Shown here in pieces: positions 1 to 7,774 of a DNA stretch of 64,000 nucleotides. The DNA is from JAZKBN01 sp040388605 (lineage in GTDB: Bacteria; Bacteroidota; Bacteroidia; Cytophagales; Flexibacteraceae), in NCBI GenBank assembly GCA_040388605.1, contig JAZKBN010000027.1, forward strand, positions 62,001 through 126,000, written 5' to 3'. The position numbers and the translations under genes are program-made. The notes under the pieces are model-generated. The model saw only the letters and a list, made by a program, of their open reading frames with translations, ran no database searches and was not told the origin of the DNA. Positions within the stretch are counted from its first letter, which is position 1. Every line of letters begins with the position of its first letter.

Positions 1-47
1 GTCATCGCAATACGCTGTAAGCCGATTGGAATGAAATTCATTTTCAT
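1..47 (-). CDS. Start of an unidentified gene leaving the window
   Basis: An ATG at 47 opens a minus-strand frame without stops to the window edge, beginning MKMNFIPIGLQ. It lies downstream of two other minus-strand small genes. Only about 15 residues are visible, so no family can be named and the frame may be chance. Confidence 0.25.
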   Translation of the reverse strand, partial: MKMNFIPIGLQRIAM

Positions 48-181
48 GATTTTGTATTTATGGTTGGGTTAGGGTAATTTTGATTACTGTAGTAAATGGT
101 ATTTCATCACGGATTTTACCCTTCCGAGATAGAGGGTTTGGAGTATCGTACCGCTTAAGCGGGCAATACTTCGTAATGGTG

Positions 182-364
182 CTAGGGTGGAAGGGGGAAC
201 TCTGGTTTACCATAGCTAAACCATGAGGTGCGTGGCCTATATATGGTATAGACTTCGCTACAACCCGACAGACTCAGGGTAGCGCAGACATCTTCCTCAT
301 CCAACTTCGGTCGAGACAAGCGCATAGGCTCCCGCCTCCAACCCGTTTTAGGGTTTTCAGTCAT
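182..364 (-). CDS. Small protein of 60 residues, paralogue of the gene upstream
   Basis: I do not recognise the family. The frame starts at ATG 364 and ends with TAG. Its last 35 residues resemble the end of the protein encoded at 466-843: both have TL, SG and V at similar spacing and then a P-x-x-SWF, GKP and F pattern close to the C-terminus (SWFSYGKPEFPLPP against SWFAGKPSFQLL). Two neighbouring frames sharing a protein-level pattern is the main reason to believe both are translated. There is no membrane segment or signal peptide. The two genes are separated by about 100 bases holding a perfect 9-bp hairpin. This copy needs no recoded codon. Confidence 0.45.
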   Translation of the reverse strand: MTENPKTGWRREPMRLSRPKLDEEDVCATLSLSGCSEVYTIYRPRTSWFSYGKPEFPLPP

Positions 365-426
365 TTTTTTAAGAAGGTTAGATTATGCCGCTCCAGGATT
401 CTGAAGCAGTTAATGGAGAAGAATAG

Positions 427-449
427 AGCCATTGCCACGAGCAATGGCT
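427..449. other. Perfect 9-bp inverted repeat between two small genes
   Basis: AGCCATTGC, a 5-base loop and GCAATGGCT lie between the genes at 466-843 and 182-364. No T-run follows on either strand, so it does not look like an intrinsic terminator. It may be a processing or regulatory hairpin. Confidence 0.5.
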
Positions 450-465
450 ACGTGTGACGAAAGAG

Positions 466-843
466 CTAAAGCAGTTGGAAACTGGGTTTACCAGCGAACC
501 ATGACGATGACGGCTGCCAAAAAAGGCTGCTGACATGATTATAGCCCGATTGCATTAGTGTTGTGAGTATTGTCTCTTTATGCTGCCCATGGTTTATGCA
601 ACGAACAAGCTCAAAGGGAGGAACTCCTGTAACGAAGTCGTAATATGTTTGGGGAGGTTCGCTGTTCTTAACAGCGCGAAATTTTAAGCTGACAATACAT
701 CGTTGAGTCATTCTGAGAAAAGATAAGTGGTGAAACACAAGACGTTTAGCCTCTTCCGAGATTATACGTGAGAATCACAAAAAATCACTAGCAATCAAGT
801 AGTTACTTCATATATTTGAGCGCGTACTTACAGATTTCACCAT
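466..843 (-). CDS. Hypothetical 125-residue protein, two in-frame TGA
   Basis: Under the standard code only the last 90 codons are open. With TGA read as glycine the frame runs from ATG 843 to TAG 466 and carries TGA at codons 12 (808-810) and 23 (775-777). I do not recognise the family. The C-terminal third resembles the 60-residue protein encoded downstream at 182-364, which supports translation of the downstream part. The N-terminal extension rests only on the recoding argument made for this region. Upstream, the frame is open as far as a TAA near 910, so another start is possible. Confidence 0.4.
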
Positions 844-916
844 GAGAAAGTTGATCTGAAGTATGTGGCACGCATATACGCGTTGACTCAATTGAGGACT
901 TTTTGGTTCTTAATTT

Positions 917-946
917 GCCCCTGCTCAAAAGGCAGGGGTATTTTTT
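917..946 (+). terminator. Intrinsic terminator, plus-strand direction
   Basis: CCCCTGC, a 7-base loop and GCAGGGG are followed by T6. The T-run is on the plus strand, so it would end a rightward transcript, yet no plus-strand gene is recognisable to its left. A small RNA in 740-916 is one possibility, but I see no specific structure there. Confidence 0.7.
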
Positions 947-1094
947 GTGGTGGTGGTCGAATTATGCACATATGGCCGTTTCTGATTAGGCAATACAAAG
1001 GTCAACCTCATCTGTCACATATACCATCCCAATTACCGGTATAACTTCACGGCATTTATAATTATAGCTACCTTTGTTAGAAATCTAAAAACCT

Positions 1095-1331
1095 ATGCAA
1101 CTTCCTGACCCTCCTATCCTTATTGCTGACAAAGCCTTCCTGATTAAATTCCTTACAGAATTTCACACTTACAAGCATCCGCATATTACGAATTTACGCG
1201 TATTATCTGATACTATGATCTCCGTTATGGACAAATCAGGTCTCTGTAATTCTGAGGTAAAAAAAATATTAAGTAATGGAACGGTATTGTACGATCAAAA
1301 AAGGAAATTATCAGCTTACTATGACAAATAG
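1095..1331 (+). CDS. Hypothetical 78-residue protein
   Basis: Open from ATG 1095 to TAG 1331. The next gene starts 11 bases before this one ends (ATG 1321), the tight overlap expected of a translationally coupled pair. The sequence is soluble-looking, with no membrane segment and a Lys/Ser-rich tail (KRKLSAYYDK). I do not recognise the family. No in-frame TGA is needed, so the gene would read the same under either code. Confidence 0.5.
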   Translation: MQLPDPPILIADKAFLIKFLTEFHTYKHPHITNLRVLSDTMISVMDKSGLCNSEVKKILSNGTVLYDQKRKLSAYYDK

Positions 1332-1725
1332 GCTCACGGGCTTAAATCCGGACGAACTTATAAATTGCCTAGTTGGACTCATAAAAATAGCTTATTATGA
1401 TTCTCTTACTATCCTTGAACAAAATATAAATCACCCACTAAAAGGGTTTTGGTCTGAGGAAGTTCTAAAGGGTGACGTAAATATTAGCAATACCATGCTA
1501 AACAAAATTGCAGCGAGAGTATTATGTATTATGGTTAACAAATACAGACAATACATAGAGATGAACTTTAAATATGGAAATTTACAACTCATCGATTATG
1601 CTGATCAATTAGAGTCTAAATATTATACCAGCGATTTGTTTGAACCAATTATTATTGAAATGCCTGCAAAGAAAAAAATTGAGACATGCCGCAATTCGGT
1701 CCATATTGCCGGGATAGTCATATAA
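1321..1725 (+). CDS. Hypothetical 134-residue helical protein
   Basis: I choose ATG 1321 because it overlaps the end of the preceding gene; upstream ATGs lie inside that gene in another frame. The product is mostly helical, with leucine- and isoleucine-rich stretches, for example near residues 10-35, and ends ...VHIAGIVI with TAA. No known domain, signal peptide or membrane span is evident. Together with the 1095-1331 gene it forms a two-gene unit pointing toward the DNA methyltransferase. It has no in-frame TGA. Confidence 0.5.
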   Translation: MTNRLTGLNPDELINCLVGLIKIAYYDSLTILEQNINHPLKGFWSEEVLKGDVNISNTMLNKIAARVLCIMVNKYRQYIEMNFKYGNLQLIDYADQLESKYYTSDLFEPIIIEMPAKKKIETCRNSVHIAGIVI

Positions 1726-2223
1726 TGGCGTAAGAATTGTATTCGTGTTCAAAATGCTTGTGCTCATGGAATGCTATATAATAAGATGGACTGTTCCCTA
1801 TATTTCCGTGCCGTTTGTTCTCAAAATAGCTAAACTTGCATTGGACAAAACTAACGAAATTCACTACACATGAGGCATTTGTGGTTCCCTCGGCTTTGAA
1901 TGATATTTAGTTCTTTTGTTAGGCACTCAGGTACTTGTCCTGCGAATTGTACCAATTGAGCTGTGCAACCAGTGGATTGTAAACTGTAACTTATGCATAA
2001 TTATTTTTAAGCCCTTATTTGCTTCGTTTCAGAAACACACGCTCAAGGATGACTTGTCATAAATTCTATGTACATGTTTCTTCCGGAGCGGCTTTTTTTG
2101 GCGAACACATGCTTAATATTACCTTTATAGAAGTATTTAGCAGCATAAACATCCTCTGATCCTATACAGAATCCCAAATACTATACATTAATCTCCCTGG
2201 TATTTACCTCCTAATAGATAGCC
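1726..2223. other. Stretch of about 500 bases without a convincing gene
   Basis: Under the standard code nothing substantial is open. With TGA as glycine a plus-strand frame runs 1754-2062 (ATG to TAA, two TGA), but its composition is hydrophobic and unlike its neighbours, so I do not call it. No terminator or obvious repeat is seen. The methyltransferase promoter should lie in the last 100 bases. Confidence 0.4.
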
Positions 2224-3084
2224 ATGAATCTAATTACTAATATTTGCAAAGCCATTATCCCCTATCGAGGCTGAAAGCAAGGAATGACTGCAACCATAAT
2301 CCCCCTGATACCACCCCACAAAATTTATGTTGAGCCCTGCTTTGGCTGAGGTGCAGTATTCTTTGCGAAGGAGCCCTCTCTGCTTGAGGTCGTAGGTGAC
2401 ATCAACAGTAACATTGTTAACTTTTACCAGATCTGTAAGGATAAGGATTTATTCCCCTTTTTGCAGAAAATGGTAGGAGCGACACCTTACGCTCGTGAAC
2501 TGTGGCAGGAAGCAAGGACAGTCCGAAGAAACTCCGATGCTTTTTCAGTTCTGAAAAGAGCCCGGGCTGTATGGGTTCTTGCAACCTTGTCCTTCAGTGC
2601 CAATCTTGGTTCAGGTTTTTCTTACGACAGGAAGAATAACTTGGTAGGCAAGCGTTTTAATAATAGAAAAAAAGATTTTGGTTCCCGGATTATGCAGCGC
2701 CTTGAAAACGTCTGTATAGAAAATATGGACGTTCTGGACCTTATCAAGTCACGCGATTCGGAAGACACTTTCTTTTATATAGATCCACCATACATATCGG
2801 AAAGTATGGGTTCAAAAAATGGAAGCCAAAAAGCAGACCAAGGCCACTACAAAGGTTACACGGCGCAGGACTATGATAACATGTTAAGTCTCTTAGGTAC
2901 CATAAAGGGCAAATTCCTTTTGAGCAATTATCCATCCCTTCTACTCCAAAAACACATAGAACAGAACAAACGAATTGTACAGTCCTCTGAAAAACCACAG
3001 CAGGCGTGACTGAAGCTAAACTGAATAACTAAAAATACCAAGATTGAGATGCTTGTTGCCAACTATCCGTTATCAGGCAAATAA
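2224..3084 (+). CDS. D12-class DNA adenine methyltransferase, four TGA read as Gly
   Basis: Site-specific N6-adenine DNA methyltransferase of the D12/Dam class, transferring a methyl group from S-adenosylmethionine. With TGA as glycine it is a complete 286-residue protein. The family start motif Y-x-G-G-K is present as YRG-UGA-K (residues 14-18), the SAM-binding EPxFGGGA motif as EPCFG-UGA-GA (TGA at residue 42), and the catalytic DPPY begins at residue 187. Two more TGA codons (262 and 267) are followed by the typical tail KIEMLVANYPL and then TAA. The frame is closed upstream by TAG at 2215, so ATG 2224 is the first start. Under the standard code this is a pseudogene with four stops, but two of those stops fall on near-invariant glycines and no other damage is present. 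It converges on the recombinase gene. It may be the self-protecting methylase of a mobile element; a cognate nuclease is not visible. Confidence 0.88.
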
Positions 3085-3110
3085 CCAGGATCTATAAATC
3101 AGATAATAGG

Positions 3111-3135
3111 AAAAACAGGGAACCCCATTGTTCCC
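3111..3135 (-). terminator. Intrinsic terminator of the recombinase gene
   Basis: On the minus strand GGGAAC, a 6-base loop and GTTCCC are followed by TGTTTTTCC. It lies in the 73-base gap between the convergent recombinase and methyltransferase genes. The T-run favours the leftward (recombinase) transcript. Confidence 0.6.
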
Positions 3136-3157
3136 CTGCTCCTATGTTGCAGATACC

Positions 3158-4963
3158 CTATACCGATGTTAAAAGTTTTGTTATTTCCGGAGAGAGCAGT
3201 CACTGCTCTTTTTTATATTTAATAGCGCGTAATTGTCCCTGCACTCTGACCAGTTCCTCGTATATTTTTACAAGTAAAGAGGTTCTATCCTTTTCGCCGG
3301 GGTCGCCCCATTTCAAGCAAGTAAAGTCAAAACATAGCAAATACAAGGAAGAAAGCGAAAAATCCGGGGTTCAAGGTCCACCGGATTTTTTGTAGTAAAT
3401 TTTACCTCAACATTGAACCATAATTAGTAACTGGCGTAACTCACGGTCTGCAAGATCCCAAATCTGTTCAAGGTTTATAAATAGGTTTTGGGTTGTATGG
3501 TATAATCCATCAAAATCGAATTCACTTAGGCTTGCCTGCTCAAGCTCATAGGTTAACAGGCGCTTTTCATCATCAAGCTCTTTTCGTCTGATTTCTAATT
3601 TTTCCTGCATGGCCTGCAAGTTCGTATTCATTATTTTGTCTTCCAATTGATTCTGTTGCTTCATAATCTCCTTTACCCTTGCCTCTTTTAACGAGTTCGA
3701 CCTGCTGAGCAATTCTGAGTTTTCTCCCAACACCTCTTTATATATAGCATTGAAAAGATTTAGTTCACCTTCGCCCGGAGGTCAAAGCCTGAAAAGCTGC
3801 TTCACATCCTCATGTACTTTAGCAGCTTTGACTGTCTTTGAGTAATAAAAGCAAGCCTTTGTAGTACATTGATAATATGGGTAACGACGTCATGCTCTTC
3901 AAACGCACCTGCTACCCGTAAGCCTGTTTCCGCACTCGGGACAAAACAGCACTCATCTTAATGGCAGTTCTTCATCAAAGTCTTTTCTTGCCGCCATTGT
4001 CGGCACTTTCCTCTGTGAATCGCTCAGCCTCATTCTAATTTTTTGGGCTATAGCCATTGTAATCAATGGCTCATGCCTACCCTTTACAGGAGTATTTATT
4101 CATCGCTCAGGTTTCATAACAAAACCTGAATACAGCAGCAGTTTTGGCGCTTCGAGTATCCTGTCGATTGCCGTGCTGTGCAATTTTCAGGTTTTACTTA
4201 TTGCTCCACCGTTCGACTGCACCCCTTGCGAAACAAGAAATCTGTGCAGCTCTGATTTTGTCTGGAATACTCCCTCTGCAAACTTTATAAGCCCTTCAGC
4301 TATAACGGAGGCAAACGGTTCGTTTCTCTGCATTACTATTTCTTCCCTTCAGGTAACCGGATCAACAAGTCTTCATGGCTTGTAGCCCATCGGTCTGGCA
4401 AAGGGTCGGTAACCGTTCAGGATCCTACCCTTTTGTCCGTACTTGGTCCTCTTACCTATTTTCTTCGACTCAAAGTTGGCAAATACATACGACAGGTTTT
4501 TCATCAGATTACCCTCATCGGTATCCGTATCAATATGCTGCTCGGCAAAACCTATCTTCACACCTGTCGATATAATACGGGCCTCCATCTTCAGGGTTTC
4601 ATCCAGCCTGTCGGCCCTTGAAAGCCTGCTGACTTCTGTAATAATGAAGTCCGTAATCTGCAAGTCATTTCTGTTTACCTGTTCAAGGTAATCTACCGCC
4701 TCGTCAAGTCAGTCCCTCTGAAGACTTCTTCCCGTTATCGCCTCATCCTTAAAAAGCGCGGCGACTTCTATATTATGCTGTTCCGCATACCTGCGGCAGG
4801 ATAGTTCCTGCCCTTCGATACCGTGTCAATCCTTAATTTGTTTAGAGTCGGAAACCCTTACATAGATAATTCAAATCCTTTTATTAGGAGCAATATCTTG
4901 AGGAATCACAACGCTCTGTGACCCACCAAAAAGGGCGGCATCATAATCAAAAGTTTTTTGCAT
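3158..4963 (-). CDS. Large serine recombinase, 601 aa, 14 TGA read as Gly
   Basis: Site-specific DNA integrase/resolvase of the large serine recombinase type, which cuts and exchanges strands through a 5'-phosphoserine link. Read with TGA as glycine it is one uninterrupted frame from ATG 4963 to TAG 3158. The resolvase domain shows IIYVRVSDS with nucleophile Ser38 and Arg36, then GHGIEGQE, ITEVSRLSRADR and the ESKKIGKRTKYG linker. The recombinase domain follows, then a zinc ribbon (CPECGNRLTGSRC ... YYQC near residues 340-370), a coiled coil (about 410-490) and a C-terminal tail. TGA codons are 31, 46, 85, 197, 205, 259, 288, 337, 355, 358, 394, 519, 531 and 588. Several fall where relatives have glycine, such as KD-G-HGIEGQ, LR-G-VLFC and V-G-RA-G-RRYPYYQC. 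Roughly 30 other glycines use GGN. The length suits the family. It lies 12 bases after a small upstream gene, probably in one operon. It marks an integrated or integrating element; no att site is recognisable. Confidence 0.9.
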
Positions 4964-4975
4964 GGCAAAATATGG

Positions 4976-5134
4976 TTAATCAGATAAATCCCCATCCGTA
5001 TGGGATACCTGCATTTTCCTGTTAATGATCGCGTGGGCAAAGGCTTTAACCGAACCGATATAAGCCTGAAGCTCCTCGTCTGTGATGTGATTATAAGAAT
5101 CTCAGATGATTTGTCTAGCTGTGTCTATATTCAT
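4976..5134 (-). CDS. Small 52-residue protein ahead of the recombinase, one TGA
   Basis: ATG 5134 to TAA 4976 is open if TGA at codon 11 (5102-5104) is sense. The product is acidic and ends THTDGDLSD-like, with a helical core (EELQAYIGSVKAFAHAI). I do not recognise the family. It ends 12 bases before the recombinase start on the same strand, an arrangement typical of small excision or regulatory proteins beside an integrase, but no DNA-binding motif is visible, so that role is only an inference. Under the standard code it would be cut to ten codons. Confidence 0.5.
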
Positions 5135-5223
5135 GGCTGAAGTAAAAAAATAATAGATGACGTGTTGCCTCAAATTATCTTAAACGCAGCTGTCTTTTCT
5201 GTATAAACACACTGAATATAAAT

Positions 5224-5937
5224 TTACTTTTTTCTAATGAAGTCATCGATATTCTCTGCATTAACAATGCGTACTGAGTATTTATTTTCAAAAACCTTGT
5301 TCCAAGGCCAAATCCTGCATTTCATATCATAAGGCGATTGCACAACCGATACAGAAACAATCTCAATATCCAATGCAACTTCCTGACATGGAACACCATT
5401 ATAAAACCAACCGGAAATATGCTCACAAGCTCTAAGGTCAAGTTGACAAATATTACATTGGGACTTTTTTACTAAGATGTCCGGGCTCATATAAAGCCCT
5501 CGACCTAACTTATCGAACAAGTAACTTTCAACTTTATCAAGATTCTCAGTGAGTTTATCAAGCGGATTGGGTGAATAACAGCAATTATCATTGAAATAAT
5601 CAAATTTCTTTTTGGTATCCCAAAACTGACTCCATACCTGTTCAATTTTTTTATGATCCTGAAGCCAACCCGGAGTCTGTAGAAGCTGCTGCATACGTAA
5701 AAATTCCTCTAATCCCTTTACCAAAATCAGTGTTAAATATAGATGCGTGTAAAGTGGGTTCTCTTCTCCCCAAGGACGATTATGGTAAATAATCTTACCC
5801 GCAACAATAAAATCGCTGCATTGCTTATTGCCATTAACAAAATCACTGTGAAAGCAGTAGTACAAACATCTGTTCACTATGATTTGTACACTTGCTTCAA
5901 AGTTTTCCTCAGTAAGCGAAATTGGTATCTCTTCCAT
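5224..5937 (-). CDS. Hypothetical protein with a C/H-rich putative zinc site
   Basis: A 237-residue protein of unknown function, ATG 5937 to TAA 5224. The N-terminal two thirds is helical and aromatic, with no signal peptide. The C-terminal part carries CNICQLDLRACEHISG (near residues 161-176) followed by a FYNGVPC stretch and a V-x-S-V-x-x-x-P pattern. This C-x-x-C ... C-x-H-I-x-G ... C layout recalls a metal-binding segment seen in some phage head-protease-like and hypothetical bacterial proteins; I cannot prove homology. The start lies immediately after the stop of the upstream gene, so the two form a coupled pair. No TGA is needed. Confidence 0.6.
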   Translation of the reverse strand: MEEIPISLTEENFEASVQIIVNRCLYYCFHSDFVNGNKQCSDFIVAGKIIYHNRPWGEENPLYTHLYLTLILVKGLEEFLRMQQLLQTPGWLQDHKKIEQVWSQFWDTKKKFDYFNDNCCYSPNPLDKLTENLDKVESYLFDKLGRGLYMSPDILVKKSQCNICQLDLRACEHISGWFYNGVPCQEVALDIEIVSVSVVQSPYDMKCRIWPWNKVFENKYSVRIVNAENIDDFIRKK

Positions 5938-5938
5938 T

Positions 5939-6409
5939 TTACTTCGGTTTAATACTTTTTAGTATTTTGTCCAGTGTTTCAGCATCCCCTTTGTAGTTAA
6001 TCTCAGTTTCCGTGCCATTTTCCTTAATCCTTAGTTTTAAGTGAACAGATGGATATGGAGCGTTTTCATGTTTCCTGTCTCTCTTTTCAGAAACAGCCTT
6101 ACTGATTAGGCCAGAAACAACATCAATAAATATAGGCAGAACAACATCACTTAATATAAAGATGGTTCCAAGCCAAATATCGGAACTTTTCCTCTCTACT
6201 GAGTTGATATCGGCTCCTAAATCAAAAGCATTCGCACTGGACAAACCTTCCTTTTTTAAGAGTTTGTTTAACAGCAAGCTATCTTGAGCATCAACAAATT
6301 TGTCCTTTAATTTATAAAACTCTGGTAATAACAAAATATCGAAGCCGAACGCCTTATTTTCCGAGACACCTAAACCGGCCAGAATTTGCTCTAATTCTAA
6401 ATCTTCCAT
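5939..6409 (-). CDS. Hypothetical protein with one hydrophobic segment
   Basis: A 156-residue protein starting at ATG 6409 (MEDLELEQ); a TTG six bases earlier is possible but less likely. A hydrophobic stretch (IFILSDVVLPIFIDVVSGL, near residues 90-110) could be a membrane span or a buried helix. It is followed by a charged tail with a KLRIKENGTETEINYKG strand-like element. The stop TAA is one base from the start of the next gene, so translation is probably coupled. The family is unknown; the partner encoded downstream has a possible zinc site. Confidence 0.6.
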   Translation of the reverse strand: MEDLELEQILAGLGVSENKAFGFDILLLPEFYKLKDKFVDAQDSLLLNKLLKKEGLSSANAFDLGADINSVERKSSDIWLGTIFILSDVVLPIFIDVVSGLISKAVSEKRDRKHENAPYPSVHLKLRIKENGTETEINYKGDAETLDKILKSIKPK

Positions 6410-6442
6410 ACACAAATATACGGAGCTATAGCACCAATTCAG

Positions 6443-6468
6443 AATAAAAAGGGCTACTCAAGCAGCCC
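6443..6468 (-). terminator. Intrinsic terminator overlapping the end of the small gene
   Basis: On the minus strand GGGCT ... AGCCC forms a hairpin including the last codons and TAG of the gene at 6454-6822, followed by TTTTTATTC. Confidence 0.65.
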
Positions 6469-6822
6469 TAACTTATATCCAATCTGAAATGCCGTTTGCT
6501 CGAAACCAAACCATGCCAGCGTATTTTTCAGATCACGGTCGTCAATCAGTGAGAAATCGTCGGATTCAGTTCTGAGCCGTTCAATATCGTTATAGAAACG
6601 GTCATAAAAGGCATGGGTGTCGCGGTAATTGATGAGATCTCATACCATTCCGGATGCGCAGCCGTTATTATACAGGTCATTCAGAAACTCCTTTACAGCC
6701 TCCTTGTCTTTTCTCCTGCCGTTGGTTCACAGCTCAATGAGGTAATCTGCCACGTACTTTTCCAATTTGCTTTCACAGTAAATGCTGATTTCTTCTAACT
6801 GAACGAAAATTGATTTTTTCAT
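6454..6822 (-). CDS. Small accessory protein with SGMVG motif, two TGA
   Basis: A 122-residue protein from ATG 6822 to TAG 6454 with TGA at codons 32 (6727-6729) and 61 (6640-6642). The central segment reads NNGCASGMV-UGA-DLINYRDTHAF, followed by RFYNDIERL and, near the end, LAWFGFEQTAFQIGYKLG. From memory it resembles a family of small phage- and plasmid-borne proteins with a GC-x-SGMVG-x-LI-x-Y-x-DTHAF core; in that core the fifth residue of SGMVG is glycine, which is where the TGA stands. Function is unknown. A structured leader (copy 1) lies directly upstream and a terminator at the end, so it looks like a monocistronic unit. Confidence 0.7.
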
Positions 6823-6847
6823 GTATAAATTGATAAGAAACTAAATC

Positions 6848-7000
6848 GTAGCCGAAGCTACTCGTAGCCCTAAATCGCAGGCACCCGGCAGTCAACCGCC
6901 CCATCAATGCGGGGAAGACCCGCCAATCGCCCGAGCGAGGGGCGAGGTCGATACCAGTGTATGATGCGGGCTTTACTGCCGGGTCGGCATCGCGATTACA
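6848..7000 (-). ncRNA. Structured leader element, copy 1
   Basis: Minus-strand element between a TGTAAT -10-like box (6995-7000) and the start of the 6454-6822 gene. Read on the minus strand, outer stem AATCGC/GCGATT encloses closing stem ACCCGGCAGT/ACTGCCGGGT. Inside are hairpins GGT-ATCG-ACC, TCGCCC/GGGCGA and GCGGG-TCTTC-CCCGC. A separate GTAGC-TTCG-GCTAC hairpin (6848-6861) follows, 25 bases before the ATG. Two more full copies and a compact variant occur to the right with different stem sequences but the same pairing. I do not recognise it as a known riboswitch or ribozyme. Confidence 0.65.
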
Positions 7001-7065
7001 ATTGAGTATGTGCGCCCCCCGACTTAATCTGCCTGTCTGCGAGTATGTCGATTCCGCTTGGTAAG

Positions 7066-7083
7066 CAAAAGGGGCAGTCCCCT
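7066..7083 (-). terminator. Short intrinsic terminator after the 7085-7387 gene
   Basis: On the minus strand GGGG, ACTG and CCCC are followed by TTTT directly after the TAA of the small gene. It is short but GC-only. Confidence 0.5.
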
Positions 7084-7084
7084 C

Positions 7085-7387
7085 TTAATATTCATCCGGC
7101 AGGAGTATTGTGCAGTGGTGGTACTCTTTATTGCCTGTCAGTTTATTCTGTTCCAGTACGGAACGTGAGTTTTCGTCTATTACCCATATTTTATCACCTT
7201 TTTCATTTTCATAAACCTGAAGGTAGTCCAAGCCCTTATGTTCCCTGACTTTTGCCCGGACATCCTGCATCACAGACATCACTTCCATAGGGCTCAGCAG
7301 CTCATTTACTCAGGGAGTTACCAGGATAGTACCGTCAAACATAAAGTTACGATGGCCTACAGCCGGTTTTTTGTTGGTTCGTGTCAT
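7085..7387 (-). CDS. Hypothetical 100-residue protein, one TGA
   Basis: ATG 7387 to TAA 7085, with TGA at codon 26 (7310-7312). It begins MTRTNKKPAVGHRNFMFDG and continues as a soluble alpha/beta-like protein with a charged centre (YENEKGDKIWVIDENSRSVL) and ends HHCTILLPDEY. Without recoding only the last 67 codons would remain. I do not recognise the family. Its start lies 26 bases after the UUCG hairpin of leader copy 2 and its end is followed by a terminator: the same unit structure as the two neighbouring small genes. Confidence 0.6.
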
Positions 7388-7413
7388 TGGTATAACTGAT
7401 AAGAAATTAAATC

Positions 7414-7567
7414 ATAGCCGAAGCTACACCAAGCGGTTAATCGCAGGCACCCGGTTGTCAACCGCTCCATCGATGCGGGGAAGACCCGGTCAGCGACGAA
7501 GGAGAGGGCCGAGGTCGATACCAGTGTACGATGTGGGCTTGACAACCGGGTCGGCCTCGCGATTATA
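7414..7567 (-). ncRNA. Structured leader element, copy 2
   Basis: Same plan as copy 1 on the minus strand: TATAAT box (7562-7567), outer stem AATCGC/GCGATT, and closing stem ACCCGGTTGTCAA/TTGACAACCGGGT, which differs from copy 1 at several paired positions on both sides. The conserved core strings CTGGTATCGACCTCG and GGGTCTTCCCCGC are kept, and a GTAGC-TTCG-GCTAT hairpin (G-U wobble on the minus strand) follows before the gene start. The middle hairpin is more divergent than in copies 1 and 3. About 50 further bases upstream (to about 7620) are also conserved among the full copies. Confidence 0.65.
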
Positions 7568-7648
7568 ATTGAGTATTGCGTCCCCCGACTTAATCTGCCT
7601 GTCTGCGAGTATGTCGATTCCTTTTTTGGGGTCATTGAAAGCAGGGGT

Positions 7649-7715
7649 GCCGGACTTTGCGGAGAAGACCCGATCCGCTGAAAGCGGGACGAGGTCGATA
7701 CCAGCAAAGTCCGGC
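7649..7715 (-). ncRNA. Compact variant of the structured leader
   Basis: A 67-base version with a perfect 12-bp closing stem on the minus strand (GCCGGACTTTGC/GCAAAGTCCGGC), unrelated in sequence to the other closing stems. Inside are the same core strings TGGTATCGACCTCG and GGGTCTTCTCC, with a replaced middle hairpin CCGC-TTTCA-GCGG. It lacks the outer stem and the UUCG hairpin. It lies between the terminator of the gene at 7759-8148 and leader copy 2. Confidence 0.6.
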
Positions 7716-7747
7716 GAAACGGGAGGTCAAGCCAAAACATGAAGGAG

Positions 7748-7774
7748 CAAAAAGGGGGCTACCTCTTAAGCCCC
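7748..7774 (-). terminator. Intrinsic terminator at the end of the 7759-8148 gene
   Basis: On the minus strand GGGGCT, an 8-base loop and AGCCCC are followed by CTTTTTG; the hairpin includes the TAG stop codon. Confidence 0.65.

Noticed and set aside
427..449. Intrinsic terminator at the AGCCATTGC hairpin
   Set aside because: No T-run follows on either strand.
1754..2062. Plus-strand frame of 102 codons with two TGA
   Set aside because: Hydrophobic, low-information sequence without family likeness or neighbour context; with only two stop codons such frames arise by chance.
2224..3084. Interpreting the methyltransferase as a plain pseudogene
   Set aside because: All four stops are TGA, two fall on near-invariant glycines, and the correct C-terminus appears only after the last two; no frameshift or other stop is present.
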